DNA of 64,000 nt from Chondrus crispus (taxonomy: Eukaryota > Rhodophyta > Florideophyceae > Gigartinales > Gigartinaceae): assembly GCF_000350225.1 (NCBI RefSeq), contig NW_005179031.1:102729-166728 (forward strand), read 5' to 3'. Under the pieces are notes generated by a model that saw only the letters and a program-made list of their open reading frames with translations, was not told the DNA's origin and ran no database searches. Every line of letters begins with the position of its first letter. Positions within the stretch are counted from its first letter, which is position 1. A program made the position numbers and the translations under genes. Positions 41,592 to 53,122 of the stretch are shown in pieces.

Positions 41592-44027
41592 TCAGCAGCA
41601 AGTCCTCGCGGATTTCATCAGCGGCTCGCGCCACGTGGTCTTCGGTATGGTCGAGGTGCGGTTCCTCGACCACGTTGACGCCCGCGGGGGCTGTTTGACG
41701 CTGGTTCCGCCAAGCGGACGGCCCCTGGCGGCTGAACGGGGATCCCGGGCGGAGGCCTTGCCGGATGCGTAGCTTCTGGTAGTTGGCCTCTCGTGCCTCC
41801 AGAAGCTTGGCCCGCAGGCCCGCATCGGCAACGACGGGGCACCCCTCTTGTCGGTGCGTGGTGTCCAGGCAGAACCGGCACGGTGGCGGTCCGGGAATCT
41901 CCCGCCGGAGAACCGGACGCGGGGATCCTGCCCTTGCCTCCCGTACGGTCCTGTGCGCACGTCGACAGGGTTGGCGGGTGGATCTGGGGCGCTGGCCGTC
42001 GAGGCTGCCGGCGACGGATAATAACTCGTCGGTGGCGAGCTCATCGAGGTCGGCGTGGCGGTTTGGTCCGTCACAGCCAGCATTGCTTCTTCAGCCAATC
42101 CCCCGGCCGTCGGGATGTCGGATGCCGACTCAACCGACAGCACGGGCCTCGTCTTTGCAGTGCGGTCGAGTCTTCTAACCGCTCCGGACTGCTCTCGGTG
42201 AGCCATGGCTGACATCCCTTGTCGGCGGGAGGCCCGATTGGTTTCCCCGATCGCTTGCGCATAGCGAGCGACGGATTGGTAGTCCACATCCGGGTGCGTG
42301 GCGAGGTGATTACGAACCTGCACGCACGTGGCGGGCAGTAACCCCTCTACGAACAGGGACTTCAACCGCCTGTCGGAGAATACCGTACGGCAGCGGAGTG
42401 CCTTGTCACAGAGGTGGTTACTGTAAACCTCCTCCGTCATATTTGAACTTTGACGGAAGGAGGTCACATCCCCAACCGCTTCGAAAATTACCTCGTCGGT
42501 AGCATAGGTGCGCAACAGAAAGTTGACAACCTGTGGGTATGTCCGGAGCAGCTCGCGCCGCTCCACATCAACCGCCATGGTATTTCCATTGAGGCGGGAC
42601 TGGAGTAGAGCGTGAGCCTGACCGGTGAGGTAGAACTGGAAGCACCACACGGCGGCTCCCTCGGTGATCCCGTTGTGGTCGCACGCCAGATTGAGGCGTG
42701 CGAGAAATCCCAATACCGCAATCGGATCTTGACCGCTGAATGTGTGGGACCTCATCTGCACGTCCAGTTTTTTCCGGTAACGGTTAATGTGCCGCGCTAC
42801 GGTAGAGTCGTAGCGCGAGCTACGCCGTTCCAGGCGGTAGCTCTTGTAGTTGACGGCCTTCGTAAACAGGTCATTGAGGGGCCTGATTACCGTGGGCCGT
42901 CGCTCGTCGCTCTTCGGGGCAGCCCGGCGGTGTCTGCTCGAGCGACGACGCTCCTCATCCGACTCGGTGTGGTAGTCTTCCGAGTCGGACGGGTCGTGCC
43001 GGTGCCGATCTCGGCTCCTGTCGCGGCGTGCCCTGTGGCCCCGCCTGCAAGAGTCTTCCGAACCGGATGGGTCATTGTCGGAGGGGTATTCTCCCTCTCC
43101 TGCATCGCGGTATCGCCCGTGGCGTGCCTTGCGGTTATCGAGGTATCGCCAGCGGCGTCCCTCGCGGTCTTCATCCGTCCTGTGACCGGGGTCTTCTGCG
43201 TCGGAATACCGGCTGTATTCCGCTTCGGTCCTGTGCGTGCCGGGTGCACGTCTTCTGCTCAACCGGTACGGGTTCCGATTCCCTGTCTCGCGGAGCCCCA
43301 GGCGGTTGTCTGTCCCGCGGGGGTCGCCCGTACCGGCGAGTATGGGGAGGACATTTTCTGTGCTCCTCCCTGTAGAACCGTAAATGGTTGGGAGATAGAT
43401 GGCTCTGCCCTTCGGGTGAGGGTCCATCCTATCAGTCCCGGGTACGGCGCCGATTGGATCAGCAATATTAAAGCTTGAGCCCGGAACGGTTTCACGGCGC
43501 GGCGCCGGCGGCGGTACCGCGCCTCCCGTTTCGGTAAATTTCGTGGCCAGACGGATGGCCATGGCGGAGCTGATAGCTCCCTTCAGAGCCAATGCGGTCG
43601 GAGATTCGTCCTCCTCCGCGGCGAGCGCTGCCACCACCTCGTCGCGTACGAGGGGGTCGATCTTCTCGTCCAGCAGGGCGCGGAGCGCGGTGTCTGCATG
43701 CTCCGCCACCAGTCTTGGTGCCGTTCGGTCGAGGCAAACCTGGACGACCTGAGGTAGTTCCTCAGCGAGGAAATCCTCCATCCAGGTTTGTAGTTGCGGG
43801 AGTAACGTGTCGTATAGTACTTGTACGTGGTTCCCCCACCAGCCGGTAGCCTGGCAGTGGTGTCCGAAACGGAAGGGGTCTTCTGACCCCTGGTAGACGG
43901 CGGGCGTAGCAGGGCTTCCGGATTGTCGCTCCCGGGGCGCTGTGCGCCTCTGCCACTGCGGGTACTTGCTCGCCCGGAGGCGGTATCTTCTCCGGCGGAA
44001 TCCGCATGGTTCATCGTCGATGATCAC
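41592..44027 (-). CDS. gag: Gypsy-2 gag (811-residue frame; nucleocapsid shifted)
   Basis: The long frame has an N-terminal helical part, a charged RS/RD-rich region with many Arg-Asp pairs, and the capsid domain (SHTFSGQDPIAVLGFLARL, FQFYLTGQAHALLQSRL, LLRTYATDEVIFEAV), similar in layout to the Gypsy-1 gag. Near 41900 the sensible protein moves to another frame, where a zinc knuckle, CRFCLDTTHRQEGC (CX2CX4HX4C), is encoded. The last roughly 100 residues of the 811-residue frame are therefore probably an artefact of one frameshift. That second frame runs on to EIREDLLLTGEAGEDA before the pol frame starts. Confidence 0.82.
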   Translation of the reverse strand: MIIDDEPCGFRRRRYRLRASKYPQWQRRTAPRERQSGSPATPAVYQGSEDPFRFGHHCQATGWWGNHVQVLYDTLLPQLQTWMEDFLAEELPQVVQVCLDRTAPRLVAEHADTALRALLDEKIDPLVRDEVVAALAAEEDESPTALALKGAISSAMAIRLATKFTETGGAVPPPAPRRETVPGSSFNIADPIGAVPGTDRMDPHPKGRAIYLPTIYGSTGRSTENVLPILAGTGDPRGTDNRLGLRETGNRNPYRLSRRRAPGTHRTEAEYSRYSDAEDPGHRTDEDREGRRWRYLDNRKARHGRYRDAGEGEYPSDNDPSGSEDSCRRGHRARRDRSRDRHRHDPSDSEDYHTESDEERRRSSRHRRAAPKSDERRPTVIRPLNDLFTKAVNYKSYRLERRSSRYDSTVARHINRYRKKLDVQMRSHTFSGQDPIAVLGFLARLNLACDHNGITEGAAVWCFQFYLTGQAHALLQSRLNGNTMAVDVERRELLRTYPQVVNFLLRTYATDEVIFEAVGDVTSFRQSSNMTEEVYSNHLCDKALRCRTVFSDRRLKSLFVEGLLPATCVQVRNHLATHPDVDYQSVARYAQAIGETNRASRRQGMSAMAHREQSGAVRRLDRTAKTRPVLSVESASDIPTAGGLAEEAMLAVTDQTATPTSMSSPPTSYYPSPAASTASAPDPPANPVDVRTGPYGRQGQDPRVRFSGGRFPDRHRAGSAWTPRTDKRGAPSLPMRACGPSFWRHERPTTRSYASGKASARDPRSAARGRPLGGTSVKQPPRASTWSRNRTSTIPKTTWREPLMKSARTCC

Positions 44028-44122
44028 TGGCGATCGACGCGGTGATTTTCGACCTCTTTCAATCCGATCGATAATTGCTCGCGCTAGCCATCCAGTGCGG
44101 GCTCAACCTCTGTAGTTATGCC

Positions 44123-44138
44123 CTCCACAAGAGTACCA
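44123..44138 (-). other. Gypsy-2 primer-binding site (candidate)
   Basis: On the minus strand TGGTACTCTTGTGGAG begins three bases after the 5' LTR edge. It differs from the TGGTCTCCCGA site of Gypsy-1 and Gypsy-3, so another tRNA may prime this element. Confidence 0.5.
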
Positions 44139-44141
44139 AAA

Positions 44142-44734
44142 TGTGGTATAACTACCCACGTCCCGACCACTCGGAAACGCGGGGGGGTTAGTGTGAGGGA
44201 GCGCGCGACGCGGGGTACCCACGCGAGCGCAGACCGATCGGAAGAACTCGTAAAGAGGGAAGGCACACGTGGCCGGTGACGCGCAGCTGAGTGGAGGTGC
44301 TATAACCACACAGCCGGTCACGGGTTAGAAGCCTGAGACTTAGAGGTAAAACCGGACGGAGTTAGCAAAAAGCCGTAAAGGGAAGGGAGGCGAGTCTGCC
44401 CCCGTTTACTGGAACGGGAGAGGTGCCCCCGGTCTTAACCCCTAAGTGGGACACCAGGACACCTGTCCCGCTACAGTAGCTGTTACATACGGTATACCAG
44501 CTACTGTACTAAATTGGCTAATTGGTACCATTAACCACTAATTGCTAATTACTTACCGGACGGGTCGCACGCGTGTGCCCGTGGCCAGGACCGGCGCCAA
44601 CGGTTATGCCACGTGCACGCCGTGGAGGTACTACTGTGCTTTCAGAGGGCGCGTGCACGATTACTACAGTAGTAACCGCCCGTCCAGGCGGTTCTCATCT
44701 CCCACCGGGGGTCGTGGTGTGGAATTGTACCACA
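44142..44734 (-). repeat. Gypsy-2 5' LTR
   Basis: 593 bases, the partner of 32932-33524, with ends TGTGGTAT and GTACCACA; followed by the duplication ACTTA and the Copia sequence. Confidence 0.92.
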
Positions 44735-45129
44735 ACTTACACCACCGTTGAGCAAGCTCGCGTCCCTAAACAGCTTTTTCATTTCCGTCGCTGTGCCATG
44801 TGAAAAACGGTGCACCCGTTTAACCATATTCAGTTGTGTTCTTGCCGTTGGCGAGCCCATCACGCTACTCTTTGTTTCCATGGAATGCGGTATGATTTCA
44901 AAACGGATTCTTTCATTTCCGTCTTCATCCTGTGCGATGTAGGTACTGAACACTCTCTCTATCGTATCCCCAGGCCTTTTAAACACGATTCTCATTGGAT
45001 AGGTTATGTTTATAGTATCTGCACACCTTTTTTTATCCAACTCTATCAACAGCGGTGAGTGTCCGTTGACTAGATCGAATGATATTAACGTTGGCTTTCC
45101 ATTTTTGTCGTTAATTGTAAGGTCCCAAG
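44735..45129 (-). pseudogene. Copia protease region and HH half of the integrase finger
   Basis: On the minus strand, LTINDKNGKPTLISFDLVNG and DKKRCADTINITY form a Copia protease-side segment. It is followed by KRVHRFSHGTATEMKKLF, the HX3H half of the integrase zinc finger, and stops at the Gypsy-2 duplication. The upstream (5') remainder of the Copia element should lie beyond the LTR at 45130-59960, to the right of the window. The surrounding longer open frame runs into both LTRs and is meaningless there. Confidence 0.8.
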
Positions 45130-45646
45130 TGTAGTGCAATGTGCCTGTCAGGCCGGAACCAGGGTCCAACGGTCCAGCGACAACACAACCAACAAACAAC
45201 AACCAACAAGAGTTGCCGACGGCACAGCTCTACGGAGTGTCCGATTCTCCCTTTCCCTTTAAGTGGGTTTGCGGCCCACAGTGGCTCAAGTCCCTGATAG
45301 GGGGGGCAAAAGGAAGAGGCCCGCCCCGGGACGAATGGTGGTAGAGTCTTGTACAGGCAGTTGCTCGGCGAGTTCGAGGCGGTGATTAGGAAGCCGTGCC
45401 TGATGGGTCGTAAAGCCAATGCTCGCGGAGCGCCTGTTACACCTTATACCCTTGATAAGGTCTTCGACGGGGGCGTCGCAACGCAGCCCGACGGGAATTA
45501 GCACCACACGTAGCAGCGCTACACCTCCGTACTGCCCGATGGCAAAGCACCGACACCGGAACGGTCGCAACCTGTATCCCATGGAACCAACACTGTCCTG
45601 TATACACAACAGGACCTTCGAGGGAGACGTCGTCGCAACAGCCTCC

Positions 45647-46303
45647 TGTGGTATAACCCCCCCTGGGGCCTTATTTTAGATTAGATCAACTCAGAATCGG
45701 ATCAGTTACTGGAGGGCTCGATGCTCTACAGTACCACCACGTGTACCCCCAAGCACAGGGGGCGCACGTGTACACGTGTACGCGCGGAACGGAAGAGCGC
45801 GCACACACGTGGACTGTCAGCCCCGATGGCTGACAGTATTACAGTGTCGACCGACCGCTACAGTACATCGGTACTGTACTATTATGATAGGTTATTATGT
45901 ACATTAAATATGGAGCGGACCGGCGGCGGGGAGAGGGCGACAAGGAAGGACTTGTCGACGACCGAACGCCGAGGGCCGACTCCCCGCTTATTCTAACCGC
46001 GCGCTTTCGCCTTCGCGCGCGTTAGACGACACTGAGCGCGGGTAGAGGACACGTGACGCACGCCCACGAGCCAGATCCACCTCCGCCCGTCGGTACTGGA
46101 TCATTACCCAGTACCGCGCCGGGGCGTCGAGGCGTCGATCCGCTCGCGCGTGCGCGCGTCCTCCCCGATCCCGCTCTGCCACGCTACTCGGGCCCGTGCT
46201 CCGGTTCCGTAGTGGGTGTCCGTCTTCCCTTGTCTTCTCCCTCTCGAGGGTCTCCGCAAGAACTGAGTATACACCCCGCTCCGTTGGGGGTGTTTATACT
46301 ACA
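45647..46303 (+). repeat. Gypsy-3 5' LTR
   Basis: 657 bases, ends TGTGGTATAA and TTTATACTACA. Contains several ACGTGT motifs (45740-45815) and the pair TACAGTAC / GTACTGTA (about 45860-45880). Confidence 0.92.
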
Positions 46304-46304
46304 G

Positions 46305-46320
46305 TGGTCTCCCGACCTAG
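46305..46320 (+). other. Gypsy-3 primer-binding site
   Basis: TGGTCTCCCGACCTAG, one base after the LTR; near-identical to the Gypsy-1 site. Confidence 0.65.
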
Positions 46321-46383
46321 GAGGCCCTGGAGTTCGATCTCCGAGAAGACTTCCGCTTCCCTCCGCGAACCGATCGCGTCGAG

Positions 46384-48953
46384 ATGAGCCAAGAGCTCGA
46401 GCCGTTGATCCGCTCAGAAGCGGCGGATCTGAGTCCGGCCGCTGTGCAGTCCCCATCCGCCCCGTCGAGCGACGGCGACGCAGGTCGTCGTGACAGCGAA
46501 CCGTCGCTCGGTTCCTCCGAGGAAAGAACGGCGGCGATGTTCAAACGCATAGCCGAATACATCGAGGAAGTCCGTACTTCCCTTCGGATCGATGTATCGG
46601 ACCATGTATACACTCGATGTATGGCCGAACTCCGCTCCCTGCGTGAAGGGAGGTTCGATAGAGTGACGCAGTCCTGAGAGAATCTCCGAGCACTGATCGA
46701 CGAGTTACACTCGCGGATAGTGCTCGTCGAAGACTCCCGTCTCGCCTCGCCCGGACCTTCCGGGCAAGGTCGCCCTGAGAGGCTGACCTCGGTGAGACGA
46801 CCCGAGGACCGAACCTCTCCGTCCGCAGAGCAATTGGGTGCGTTCGCGCACCTCTCCGCCGAGCTCAACGCCACCCGTCGGCGTACTCGTGACATAGAAC
46901 GTACCATGGCCCAAGGGCTACCCGGTGCCCCCTCAAGAGGGCCCGTTGGTACCGTACCTCCGAGCGCCGCCGCCCCCGAAGGTTGGCGTCCGACTGATGC
47001 CGCTACCAGTCGGACTGCAGAAGGAAGCCGTCCTCTATAGACGCAAACTTCGCGTCTGAGACCCAAGCCTTGCCGCGTATCGCCGGAAGTAGGCGGCAAG
47101 TGGACCGTGTATCGTACGCGGACGAACAGGACCGTGGAGGAGCCGCCCGCGGATCCGGAGAACCGACGTTCTCCGTCGATCCCCGCTGGGGCGGCTACCC
47201 GCCGGCGAGTTACGCCGAGCATCCAGGTCCGGTAGGCGTCCGTACGCTACTGGTTACCTCCTTCGGCACGCTGGGTCCCGCTGAATCCGGGCTCGAGCCG
47301 GTACATACGATGATTCAAGAGTTCAGCGCCGTTGCTGACTATCGTATGTACCGCTTGGATAACACCTCGAGGCTCGTTACTTCGGGTGACGCGGGACGGA
47401 TCGCGAAGTACGTCCAACGCTGTCGTGGGATCCGTCCCACGATGCACAGCTTCGATGGTACCGACCCGATCCAGCTGCTGCCGTTTTTGAAGGATATCCG
47501 AATCACCTTCAACTTGCAACACCTGACCGAAGGTGTTGCGGTACGAGTCCTCGCTCACTTCCTCGAGCGCGACGCGGAGCGCCTGTACACGGGTTATACG
47601 ATGCGTGGCCTCCGCGCCGGCCAGCTCCACGACGACGTGAGCTGGCCGGGGCTCGTGAATCAATTCTTGAAACGGTACCTCACGGACGACGTGTTAGGTG
47701 AAGCGTATGACGCTGTCGCTACGGCGCGACAGCAATCGCATGAGATGGAAAGCACGTTTGCTGACCGACTCGAGACTGCCGCGTTCCGATGCACGGCAGT
47801 CTTCTCCTAACAGTCCCTCGCGCACTACTTCGTGCGGGGACTTGCACCAGCAACCTGTCCCGCAGTATCCGAAACTGTGCAAAGGCTGCCAGACAGTCAG
47901 AAGACCGATCTTCCGACCATCTGCCGTATCGCCACGGCGGAAGGTACAATGTACCGCGCCCGGCGCGGTTTACCCCTGCCGGATTCGAAACCGGCAGGGA
48001 GGGCTGGCAGGACTACGAAGTCCGCCGCGACAAGTTCGCCCGCCTCGACCCTCCATATCGGGGGAGATGAGTGGCAGGCCGACCCTGTCCTCATTACGCA
48101 AGGAGTAGGGTCCGTGGGGGCACGAACCCCCTCACCGATGTCGACCGGAACGACATCGAGTTACGCGACCGCGTTCGCGGCCACTCCAAGGGTGGCAAGG
48201 GGTACGGACCCCCGGGTCGCAGAGCTCGACATATCGAACCGAGATGCAGGAGGCGAAGCGCCTCGCGTGTCCCTCCTCACTGATGAGGAGGCGTGGCACA
48301 CGGCGACCTTCGCCTCAACGGACGGCAGCGCGTACGTGTGCTGGCTATGCCGTACGTACGGGCATGCCATGTACGCGTGCCCGTTCCTGTCGCCGGAACA
48401 ACGAATGTTCACGGCGTACAGGAACTACCGCTACCAGATGGAGACGCGCCCCGATGCGCGTAATCTCCTCCGGCAAGCGGCGAGCGAGGGCTGTCCCCCG
48501 CGTCAAGGTTTCCCGAACCGGTCGGGTGGGGGCGCACGCTTCGCCCCGCGTGGAGGCGGGTACCGTCGTAACGAAGTCGATCGTCGGGATCGACCGGCCT
48601 ACCGGCAGGCGGACACAAGGTACCCCCGACAAGGAGAAAGAGGGGACCGAGACCGTTCTCGGTTACCCCAACAGGTACAAAATGCGATAATGTACCTACA
48701 AGACTGGGCCGAAGATCCGTACCCTCTACCCACGGAGGGTCCCGAAGGAGAGCCGACACGCTTCGTCCCCCATATCCTGCGACGACCGGACGCCGCAGGT
48801 CAAGGCCCGGAAGTACCCGAGTACTTCTCCAAGGCCGCCGAGCCGCAGTGGGGGAATCGTCCCGACCCACGCGGCCGGCTACCAGAGGAAGACCTGGCCG
48901 TCGATAGCCAGGAGGTTAGCTCCGGTAGCACGGGTAGTTCGAAAAAAGGGTAA
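46384..48953 (+). pseudogene. gag: Gypsy-3 gag with capsid region and CCHC zinc knuckle
   Basis: The frame starts MSQELEPLIRSEAAD at 46384. It is interrupted by TGA at 46675-46677, and continues (ALIDELHSRIVLVEDSRL) until a TAG at 47038-47040. A frame change near 47040-47070 leads into the capsid part (VADYRMYRLDNTSRL, TMHSFDGTDPIQLLPFLKD, FLKRYLTDDV), then TAA at 47808-47810, and the same frame continues to 48953. The zinc knuckle CWLCRTYGHAMYAC (CX2CX4HX4C) lies at about 48341-48382. The tail is Arg/Gly/Asp-rich. Three stops and one shift make this copy non-functional unless suppressed. Confidence 0.85.
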
Positions 48954-49093
48954 AGACGGTTACGTACACGCGGTCGCGTGAGCCGTCTTTTCCCCACGAA
49001 ATAGACCCGACCCCGCGTGCTCGCCAAGGACACGGGGGGTATTGTCCGATAATACATCCCCCGCTACCGGAGGCGAGCACGGGAGCTCCTGTA

Positions 49094-52000
49094 ATGCCGA
49101 TACAGGAGGGAGCGCACGTCGAGGCCTCCGAAGGCCCGACGTTAGGAGGACAAGACACCTGGACAGCCGACGTCCCGGTGAGGCGTAACAATTGCGACGG
49201 GGGCAACGACGACCGAAAAGATTCGGTCGACCCCCTGACTCCCGCGAGCCCAAGGTCGCGGGAGAAGGGTCCGTGTCGTACGGACTCGAATAATCCGAAG
49301 GGCGTCATTAATCCGCGGACGCCCCAAGAAAGGGGGAGAAGGAAACGGAAGCGGGGCCAGCACCGAAATGGAAGGCCCCGGCGGAACGACCTCACCGATA
49401 AGGCCGCCCCGAAGGTTGTCGACGGCGTCATTTGTCTCATGACGTCGAAGATTTACAACGTCCTCGGCTCGATAGCCACAGAGGGAAATGCATTTAAACC
49501 CCGCACGATCGCCGTTGATACGTGCTCGGGGTATAATCTGGTGAGGAAGGCCGACCTTCCCCCCGATTGGGCGCGTTACGTCGTGCACGACGCACCTCTG
49601 CCACGATTGGCAGGCGCGAATAGCAACCCTCTCAAGCTTTCCGCCGTAGTCCGCCTGGCTGTGCGGTTGAGGAACACGGTGTTCTGAATTCCGTTCGTAG
49701 TCGCGGATCAGCTCGCCGTGCCGGTCCTTCTCGGCACGGCCTTCATCGATACGCATGTGTGATGTATCGACATCGAAGCTCAACGAATGGAGCTACGCCA
49801 AGGCGGTTCCGTCGCCATCGTCGACGGAAAGGGGGAGTCGACTCCCCCTACCAGGCGGCACGGGCGACACACGGGTCGGCCAGACGTACGCGAGGAGGCC
49901 CCGCAAGCGATCCGGATAGCCCGCTAGGTTACCATCCCCGCGATGTCAAAAGCCCGCGTGCGTGTGACAACCGCGGGGAGGGGCCTCGTGTTCCTGGAAC
50001 CCAAGCCCTCACTCCAACACCGACATGGAGTGAGGCTGACGAATGGCGTCGCGGAGGTGCTACCGAATCAGACCTTCGACGTCATCGTCGCGAATTTCTC
50101 ACGACGAGAAAGGAGGCTTCCGAAGCACACCGTCGTGGGATACGCGAAGCGCAACCCCCTCGCGATCCTCGCTCCCGAACGTAAGGTCGCTGAGGGGATG
50201 GCGCACGCGCTACATCTGACCGACTTGACCGATCAAGTCGGTGGGGTAGGAGTTGGCCGATCCAACTCCGACGATAAGACCACCGCCGGGGGCAGGGGGG
50301 TCGACCCGGACGAACGGTCACCTTTATGCTAACCGACGGCGAGGAGTACTGTACTCCCCCAGCAAAAGGATCTCGAAAATCCACCGATGGATTGGGAAAA
50401 AGAGATTGACCTGTCATACATCGACGATGACAAGCTCCGTGACCACGTACTCGAGATGCTCCGTAAGCACTCGAGTCTGTGGAGCAGTGCGCTTGGAACG
50501 ATCCGAGCCACGGAGCACAGCATTTCCCTCGAACCGGGAACGAGACCGATTCGTTCTATGCCCTATCGGAAGGGCCCGGCCATGCGCGAAATGGTCGCGA
50601 AGGAGGTCGAAAAGATGTTGAACGCAGGGATTATAGAACCCGCGAGCACCGAGTGGGCGTCCCCCGTGGTGCTCGTACCAAAGAAAGACGGCTCTCTTCG
50701 GTTCTGCGTGGACTACCGGCGTCTCAATGCGAAGAACGCAGCGGATTCGTATCCGCTACCGCGTATGGACGACTGCATCGACTCGTTAGGAGATGCAGCC
50801 GTCTTCACCACGTTGGACTGCAATTCCGGTTATTGGCAGATCCCGGTCGCTCCGGAAGACCGGGATAAGACCACGTTTACGACGCACTTGGGCACGTTTC
50901 GCCACTTGTGCATACCGTTTGGACTCAAAGGGGCACCGGCCACCTTCCAACGTGCGCTCGACATAATACTCTCCGGAGTCCGCTGGCAAATATGCCTCGT
51001 CTATCTCGACGACGTGATTGTGTTCTCCCGTACGCACGGAGAACACGCGAGGCATCTCGATATCGTCTTGAGCTTACTGCGGAGTTCCGGTATCTCCCTT
51101 AAGCTCAAAAAGTGAAGCTTCTTCCGACCGAAGGTGCACTACCTGCGGCACGACATCTCCCCAGGCAAGTTGAGCGTGGCTGATACGGCGGCCGACGCTT
51201 TCAAGACGTTCACGTTCCCGAGGACGTTGATGCAAGTGCGCTCGTTCCTCGGGGCGTGTAACGTATACCGCCGATTCGTTAAGGGGTTCGCTAAGATAGC
51301 GCGTCCTCTGACCGACATGACGCGCAAGGATTCGGATCCTGACTTCTACAACCCCACGGAGCTGCAACTTCAAGCGTTCGAGAACCTTAAGAAGTGCATG
51401 ATCGCTCCGCCGATCCTCGCGTTGCCCCGGCATGGTCGTCCGTACATGATAGACACCGACGCGAGTGCCTAACAACTCGGCTGCACCTTACTTCAGGAGC
51501 ACGAAGAGCCGAACGACTGGCGCCCCGTGGGGTATTGGTCGTACTCACTGTCCGATAGTGAGCGCAACTACAGCGCCACCGAACGCGAATGCTTCGCCGT
51601 AGTGTGGGCCGTCCTCACACTACGGCCGTATGTAGAAGGCACGAAGTTCACCGTACGTACGGACCATGACGCCCTCCGATGGCTCATGTCCCTCACCGAG
51701 AGTTCCGGAAGACTCACCCGGTGGCGGCTACGTCTGGCTGAATACGATTTCACCATTCAGTACCGCCCCGGACGCGTGCATCAAGTGCCTGATGCCCTGT
51801 CACGACTCGTGTCGCCAAAGGTTGCCGATGACCCTCGCCCCACCGTCGAGGTGGATGACGACATCCCCACTTCCGACGGAAGCACGACAGTTCGAGACGT
51901 ATCGAACGAGCTCAAGGACCACGCTTGTACTGCGAGCTGCGATCATCAGGCCGTCCATGTCTTCGTAACGAAACGGAACCAAGCCGAAGCCCGAACAAGA

Positions 52001-53122
52001 TCGCGCGTAGGGAGGCGCGACGAACCGAGAGGCGACGACGAAGCCCCCACTCTCCAAGGACCCAATTCGGTTTGGGAGGAGAACGACGAGTTCGACGCCG
52101 CTGACATCCAGCGCGCCGAAGACCCCGAGGCAGGCGCGCTCTACTCCTCGGTCGCCCCACCGCAGGACGACCTTCCGGCCCCTCTTACGATAGAGGAGAT
52201 AGCCCAGGAGCAACGCGTGGATGACTTCTGCCAAACCGTTTTGGCACGACAGTCAGAGTCCCGGGACTCCGCGTTCTTCGAGGACCACCAAGGGGTGCTC
52301 AAACGGAGACACCCCTTCGACCCTGATATCGTTCAGGTGGTCGTACCTCGGACGCTCCGCGCCAGGCTCCTTCGCCTGTGCCACAACCGGGCCATCGCGG
52401 GGCACCCGGGCCAGAACCGTATGTACTACGCACTTCGACGCGAGTACTACTGGCCCCACCTGGCCGCAGACGTCGCAGCCACGGTGCGAGGGCGTCGAAC
52501 CTGAGCGATGAACCGGGTCAAGCTGGGGAAACATCTCAACCGATTGAGGTTGTTTCCAGCTACGAGGCCCCTCGAGAGCCTCGCAATCGACATCTTGGGG
52601 CCGCTCCCCAAGACGAAGACAGGAAAACGGTTCCTGCTCGTGACTACGGACCGCTTCAGTAAGCTGACGCAAGTCGTGGCGCTCCGCACGATAACCGCAT
52701 ACACCGTCGCAGTTGCGTTCTGCGAGTCGTGGGTGTTTAAATACGGCGTCCCGCGCACGTTGCTGTCGGATAACGGACCGCAGTTCAACGCCAAGTTCTT
52801 CCACAGCATGTGCCGTGTTCTGGGGATAACTAATATGTACACATGGGCATACCATCCCCAGACGAACGGGCAAGTTGAGCGATACAACCGAACGATCGCT
52901 GCGATGCTACGCAACTACGTAGGCGAGCATCAAGACGACTGGGACGTGTACGTGGGGCCGCTTACGTACGCGTATAACTCCCACGTACACCGCACCACCG
53001 GCACGACGCCGTTCGAGCTCGTGCTCAGCAGACCACCGCCGGAGTTCTCGCTTCGACGACCCGACGGTGACGCCCCCCTGCCGACAGAGGGGACCGAGGA
53101 ACCGTGTTCGTCAAGACCTTAG
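49094..53122 (+). pseudogene. pol: Gypsy-3 pol: protease, RT, RNase H and integrase
   Basis: One reading frame runs through the whole segment with seven premature stops (49685, 49760, 49925, 50330, 51113, 51470, 52502; first bases) but no frameshift. Protease: IAVDTCSGYNLVRK, where the catalytic triad is DTC instead of DTG. RT: SPVVLVPKKDGSLRFCVDYR, LDCNSGYWQIPVAPED, FGLKGAPATFQR, YLDDVIVFSR. RNase H: NYSATERECFAVVW and RTDHDALRW. Integrase: the finger has lost its second Cys pair (GRRT then stop), the core has AIDILGPLP, LSDNGPQF and GQVERYNRT. The integrase tail moves to other frames after 53122. Confidence 0.88.

Larger units (their letters stand above)
32932..44734 (-). mobile_element. 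Gypsy-2: chromodomain Ty3/Gypsy element with antisense gene
   Basis: An 11.8-kb element with 593-bp LTRs on both sides, about 13 differences by eye (near 98% identity), so relatively young. It is in minus orientation: gag, protease-RT-RNase H, integrase-chromodomain, a tandem repeat, a long plus-strand antisense gene, then the 3' LTR. The flanks are ACCTA (32927-32931) and ACTTA (44735-44739), a 5-bp target duplication with one change. Removing the element and one flank restores the Copia integrase reading frame, which proves the insertion. Confidence 0.92.

Noticed and set aside
42612..43478. 288-residue plus-strand frame opposite Gypsy-2 gag.
   Set aside because: Mirror of the Arg/Asp-rich gag region; composition explains its length and no motif is present.
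7340..52504. Stops in Gypsy-1 and Gypsy-3 often fall where Tyr (TAG/TAA) or Cys (TGA) is expected, hinting at a reassigned genetic code.
   Set aside because: Other stops replace Trp, Gln or Arg (13529, 31201, 6999, 1593), the intact host-like genes use all stop types normally, and Tyr and Cys codons are simply one change away from stops.
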